From NCBI GenBank assembly GCA_003280105.1, contig QCFX01000015.1, forward strand, positions 1-37,891: a DNA stretch of 37,891 nt. Reading direction: 5' to 3'. The translations under genes and the position numbers were made by a program. Shown here piece after piece: positions 34,372 to 37,891 of this stretch. Under the pieces are notes generated by a model, which did no database searches, had not been told where the DNA came from, and saw only the letters and a list, made by a program, of their open reading frames with translations. The stretch's first letter is position 1. Every line of letters starts with the position of its first letter. This stretch comes from Prochlorococcus sp. AG-363-N20 (GTDB taxonomy: Bacteria > Cyanobacteriota > Cyanobacteriia > PCC-6307 > Cyanobiaceae).

Positions 34372-37300
34372 TTAGGCTTCACTAGTTTCTTCTAAGGCGA
34401 CCAAGTCTCGTAGTTCGCTTACACCTAGGCTGCCTAGCCAATCTTCGCCTGACCCAATTATGTCTTCAGCTAACCGAGATTTTTCACGTATCATTCTGTC
34501 AATTTTCTCTTCTACAGATCCACTAGTAATAAATTTATGAACCATGACACGGCTTGTTTGACCTATACGATATGCACGATCAGTTGCTTGGTTCTCTACT
34601 GCTGGATTCCACCAACGATCTATATGAAAAACATGACTTGCTCTTGTTAGATTTAATCCAACACCTCCAGCTTTTAAAGAAAGTAAGAACAGTTGAGGAC
34701 CTCGAGGATCTTCTTGAAAACGATCGACCATTGCTTGCCTTTCATTCTTTGTAGTACTCCCGTGTAAAAAGGGCACTTCAAAACGCCATCTCTGCTGTAG
34801 GTATGCTTGCAATAAATAGCCCCATTCAGCAAATTGAGTAAATAAGAGGGCACGATCTCCTGCTTCAATTACTTCTTCTAGTATCTCTTCTAATCTTTGT
34901 AGCTTTGCAGAACGTGGCAAAAAACTATCGACAACTGTTTTTTCTTTTAGGGCGAGTGCAGGATGATTGCAGATTTGTTTGAGACGTGTAAGCAGCCCTA
35001 GTATTTTTCCATGCCTTTGACCTCGTGGTGCGGTTGCAATTGCATCCAGAGTTGCTTCTACAGTTTTGGCATACAGATTTTGTTGCTCTTTACTAAGACC
35101 TACCCATTCGCTCAGTTCAACCTTTTCTGGAAGATCAGAAATAATTGAGTTGTCTGTTTTGAGCCTTCTTAGAATAAAAGGACTAACACGTGCTTTTAGA
35201 TCTTTTAGAGATGATATATCTCCATATCTTTCAATTGGTAGTCGATAACGTTGTCGAAAGAAATCCTCTTCCCCTAAAACTATTGGATTGAGGAAATCCA
35301 TTAACGCCCATAATTCACTTACTCGGTTTTCTACAGGTGTACCTGTTAGCGCGATTCGGAAACGGTTGCTTTTACTTGGCCTTGCGATGTCTCTAGTTGC
35401 TTGACTTTGCTTGGCATTAGGGTTTTTGATTGCTTGTGCTTCATCTATGACTACCCCTTGCCAGTCGATTGTTGCCAGTAGTTCACTATCTCTTTGCATA
35501 AGGCCATAGCTAGTTAGTAAAAGATCTATTTTGTGAAGTGCTTTTTGTAAGGAATTCGTGTCAGAAGGACGTTTTGGACCGTAGTGTTCACAAACTTTTA
35601 AATCAGGGGTAAATGCTTCGGATTCTCGTTTCCAATTTGTTAATACAGATGTTGGAGCAATTAGTAAAACAGGACGCTTTAATTCCTGTTCGATTTTGAG
35701 ATGCTGTAAAAAAGCAAGTAATTGGATTGTTTTACCCAGACCCATGTCATCTGCAAGACAAGCCCCTTGGTCGAATCTATGAAGAAAAGCGAGCCAACCT
35801 AATCCTCTTTCTTGATATGGCCTTAATTGACCACAAAATCCTGCTGGGGCAGCTAAAGGCTCTGGGGCTTTTTGTTGGTGATATTGCTCTAAAACACTTT
35901 GCAGTCTTGGTCCTGAATCGAAATGATGAACAGGAAGTTTCATGAGAGTATTGCCTTCTGTTGCAGTTAATCGAAGGGCATCGTCAAGACTGAGCTGAGG
36001 ATTAGCACCGCAAAATTTTTCAGCATTTTTTAGATCATTTGGTCGCAATTCAATCCATGCGCCTTTATGTCTAACTAGTGGACTTTTTTTTCCAGCAAGA
36101 TGCTCTAATTCTTTGAGAGTAAGAGTTACACCTCCAATCATTAATTCCCAACTCCAATCAAGACTTTCGCCAAGAGTGAAACCTCTTGAGCGTTCGGAAA
36201 GCTCAGCTTTGATTGCGAGCCCAAGTCGACTTGCTAATCCTCCAGAAAGGCTGAGCGGAAGTTCAACTCCTACTCCAACATCACGTAGTTGATTTGCAGC
36301 GGTTCTAACCAACACAAAAGCCTCTGCGGGAGTTAGTTGCATTGACTCCGGGGTTGCTGCATCTAGTCCTCGTTCAATTGGCTCAAAAACTGTCAGTGCA
36401 CGACCTAAACCTTCTAAAAGCACTTCCCCAGGATTCTCCACCCTGATTTCTCCAAGTTGTAAAACCTCAGCACCCGCTCCCCATGCTGTGCTTGCAGAAA
36501 CTTTCAGTGTTGGATCGGCTTCCGCTTGTAAGGAAAAGCGTAAGGCCCATAGATCGTCACCTTCCTTAGGTGTGAATAATTCCAGACAAGCTCTAGCAGG
36601 AGCAACATTTCCGGCGACACCTTCTCGCCAGTGATTGCTTGCTTTGGCTAGACGTTGTGCTTCTTCATCTGGAAGACTGATTACACCATTTTCAGATCCA
36701 AGTGCTTCTTGCCAAGTGATAAGCAATGGATCTAGTCCTTCCGTGTTAGTTATGAATTTTTGGCGTAATTGAGCATCTACAAGTTCTTCTAAAAGAGTTG
36801 CGACTCTTATGCGTCCACTTCGCGGACGGCAAGAAGCAACTGGATTAGCTGCTCGCATTGCTTCAGGCCTTAACCGAGTTGTGCGATTGCTTCGCTTACC
36901 AGTGGGCTCTCTCCATGGGAGAGCACATGTCGCGACTAGAGGTAGTCCAGCGGCAAGTTCTTCTAATCTTCTTCGATCATCTTCACGATTTAACAGAGGG
37001 ACCCATCGAGCACGATGAGGATAGCCTTCACCTTTACTAAGTTCCACTTGAGGTAGCCATCTCCCACGAGCAATAAGGCTTAAAGCCCATCGTTGTAGAT
37101 GACTCCACCATCGAAGTTCATCTGCTAAATCAGGATTACGACCTGATAGAGGTAATTTTGAAAGCCACTCTGTAGCTGCATTAGGTTCGATTGCTAACCC
37201 TTGTACTTGCCAAGGCCACCATTCGCATTCTTTTGGTACTGGCTCTCCTGCTTGCAGCGGCAAGCCTGTCCACGTGGGTTCAATCTCCTCTTCGATATTC

Positions 37301-37587
37301 TCTCTCTTTTTTAAAGAAGATTTGGAATTTGTCTGAGCTTTCAAAGCTCTACTAGGAAGTGTTAGGCAAGCTGTTGCATCAATGATTCCATCAGGAAGAA
37401 GATCTTTATCAATGAGCCATGTTCTGAGCTCTTCAGTTTTAAGTGTGAACGGGTGTAGTGCAGGAGTTTCTTTTGGCCCAGTTGGAGTTGCGACGCGCCA
37501 TGCATCTGCCCACACAAGAAGTGCTGGGCGACCGGAACTGGTCGGAGTTCGAATGGCCGGCAGCCAGGTAGCGTGCAGCAGGCTCAT
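34372..37587 (-). CDS. Large SNF2-family helicase with N-terminal SNF2-associated domain
   Basis: The 1071-residue protein starts MSLLHATWLPAIR at the ATG at 37587; an upstream start at 37641 adds 18 residues without family likeness. The first ~550 residues form the bacterial SNF2-associated region (DUF3670 type). The motor follows: LADDMGLGKTIQL (I), VVIDEAQAIKNP (II, DEAQ), LTGTPVENR (III), LLFTQFAEWG (IV), AGGVGLNLTRASHVFHIDRWWNP (V) and DRAYRIGQ (VI). The motor resembles RapA/SNF2 translocases that remodel protein-DNA complexes. It is the first gene of a three-gene operon with SWIM and MEKHLA proteins. Confidence 0.93.
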   Translation of the reverse strand: MSLLHATWLPAIRTPTSSGRPALLVWADAWRVATPTGPKETPALHPFTLKTEELRTWLIDKDLLPDGIIDATACLTLPSRALKAQTNSKSSLKKRENIEEEIEPTWTGLPLQAGEPVPKECEWWPWQVQGLAIEPNAATEWLSKLPLSGRNPDLADELRWWSHLQRWALSLIARGRWLPQVELSKGEGYPHRARWVPLLNREDDRRRLEELAAGLPLVATCALPWREPTGKRSNRTTRLRPEAMRAANPVASCRPRSGRIRVATLLEELVDAQLRQKFITNTEGLDPLLITWQEALGSENGVISLPDEEAQRLAKASNHWREGVAGNVAPARACLELFTPKEGDDLWALRFSLQAEADPTLKVSASTAWGAGAEVLQLGEIRVENPGEVLLEGLGRALTVFEPIERGLDAATPESMQLTPAEAFVLVRTAANQLRDVGVGVELPLSLSGGLASRLGLAIKAELSERSRGFTLGESLDWSWELMIGGVTLTLKELEHLAGKKSPLVRHKGAWIELRPNDLKNAEKFCGANPQLSLDDALRLTATEGNTLMKLPVHHFDSGPRLQSVLEQYHQQKAPEPLAAPAGFCGQLRPYQERGLGWLAFLHRFDQGACLADDMGLGKTIQLLAFLQHLKIEQELKRPVLLIAPTSVLTNWKRESEAFTPDLKVCEHYGPKRPSDTNSLQKALHKIDLLLTSYGLMQRDSELLATIDWQGVVIDEAQAIKNPNAKQSQATRDIARPSKSNRFRIALTGTPVENRVSELWALMDFLNPIVLGEEDFFRQRYRLPIERYGDISSLKDLKARVSPFILRRLKTDNSIISDLPEKVELSEWVGLSKEQQNLYAKTVEATLDAIATAPRGQRHGKILGLLTRLKQICNHPALALKEKTVVDSFLPRSAKLQRLEEILEEVIEAGDRALLFTQFAEWGYLLQAYLQQRWRFEVPFLHGSTTKNERQAMVDRFQEDPRGPQLFLLSLKAGGVGLNLTRASHVFHIDRWWNPAVENQATDRAYRIGQTSRVMVHKFITSGSVEEKIDRMIREKSRLAEDIIGSGEDWLGSLGVSELRDLVALEETSEA

Positions 37588-37891
37588 AGCCGCGACGCGG
37601 AAATCATGACTTAGGTCTCTTGAAGTTGGCGTGCGCTGCAAATCAGCAGCAACAACGTCGGAACATTTCCATTACTAATGATGCCAGTAAATGGGGCTGC
37701 CCGTCATCTTGAAAAGGCTTGATTCTCTATATAAATAATTCAAAAGCATTAATTTAAGCCTCTAAAACCCTTTCTAGAAGTTCTTTTAAAGCTATATCCA
37801 AGATAAAATGGAGTGCTAAGAAAATTGTATGAACAGTTCCATCGACGATATATTTCAGAGATTCAAAGCCTCTTTTTTATTTTAATTGAAT
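37588..37891. other. Intergenic end of window, no gene seen
   Basis: This is the upstream region of the SNF2 operon. All three minus-strand frames stop within about 30 bases of the window edge, so no minus-strand gene runs in. The only plus-strand frame of note is an 18-codon ORF at 37829-37885, too short to support. The stretch is AT-rich, with a TTATATAG element on the minus strand near 37720 that could be part of the operon's promoter. Confidence 0.45.

Noticed and set aside
37829-37885. 18-codon plus-strand ORF at the window end
   Set aside because: Very short, with no ribosome binding site and no conserved pattern visible.

Overview
The window looks like a chromosomal segment of a marine picocyanobacterium, most likely a low-light-adapted Prochlorococcus (by eye about 40% G+C; a close marine Synechococcus relative is the alternative). 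The evidence is the dense packing, very short intergenic gaps, frequent TTG/GTG starts with weak ribosome binding sites, and the gene content: a photosynthetic-type Gap2, the Flv1/Flv3 flavodiiron pair, CbiD next to GuaA, a CYP38/TLP40-type lumenal cyclophilin, MEKHLA and SWIM proteins, and several small unknowns of picocyanobacterial type. I see no insertion sequence, prophage, CRISPR array or rRNA. One tRNA is present. Most of the region is ordinary core genome.

Layout. 1-3530 (+): tail of an HI0933-like flavoprotein, then grpE, dnaJ, a TusA-like gene and rsgA, the last three overlapping. 3499-6217 (-): murC, murB and a YbaB/EbfC gene, whose end overlaps the end of rsgA. 6416-7438 (+): gap2. 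7452-9543 (-): lumenal cyclophilin and thiL. 9587-10644 (+): efp and accB, coupled. 10648-13438: pdxA (-), a 58-residue membrane protein whose start codon overlaps that of pdxA (+), an epimerase (-), a small membrane protein (+) and an HNH nuclease (-). 13647-15230 (+): a SMARCAL1-like SNF2 helicase. 15264-16796: a secreted unknown and two small soluble unknowns around a roughly 400-base gap. 16899-18165 (-): tRNA-Gly(CCC) and a class V aminotransferase. 18216-25128 (+): cbiD, guaA, an exported TPR protein, two unknowns and PBP2. 25143-37587: everything is on the minus strand. Reading with transcription, the order is SNF2 helicase, SWIM protein, MEKHLA protein, TRAP transporter (P, Q, M), flv3, flv1, FMN reductase and a 68-residue unknown.

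How the genes work together. GrpE/DnaJ, the cyclophilin, EF-P and RsgA serve protein folding and translation. MurC, MurB and PBP2 build peptidoglycan. Gap2 is Calvin-cycle GAPDH, and Flv1/Flv3 dispose of excess photosystem I electrons as water. PdxA, ThiL, CbiD, AccB and GuaA serve cofactor, lipid and nucleotide synthesis. The TRAP transporter imports an organic acid or glutamate-like anion.

The least-explained parts are two SNF2-based modules: a SMARCAL1-like helicase beside a divergent HNH nuclease, and an SNF2 - SWIM - MEKHLA operon. Next come the two unknown genes coupled to PBP2. I cannot claim a proven new system; these are the best candidates. Positions were worked out by eye, and family assignments rest on motif recognition, not on searches.
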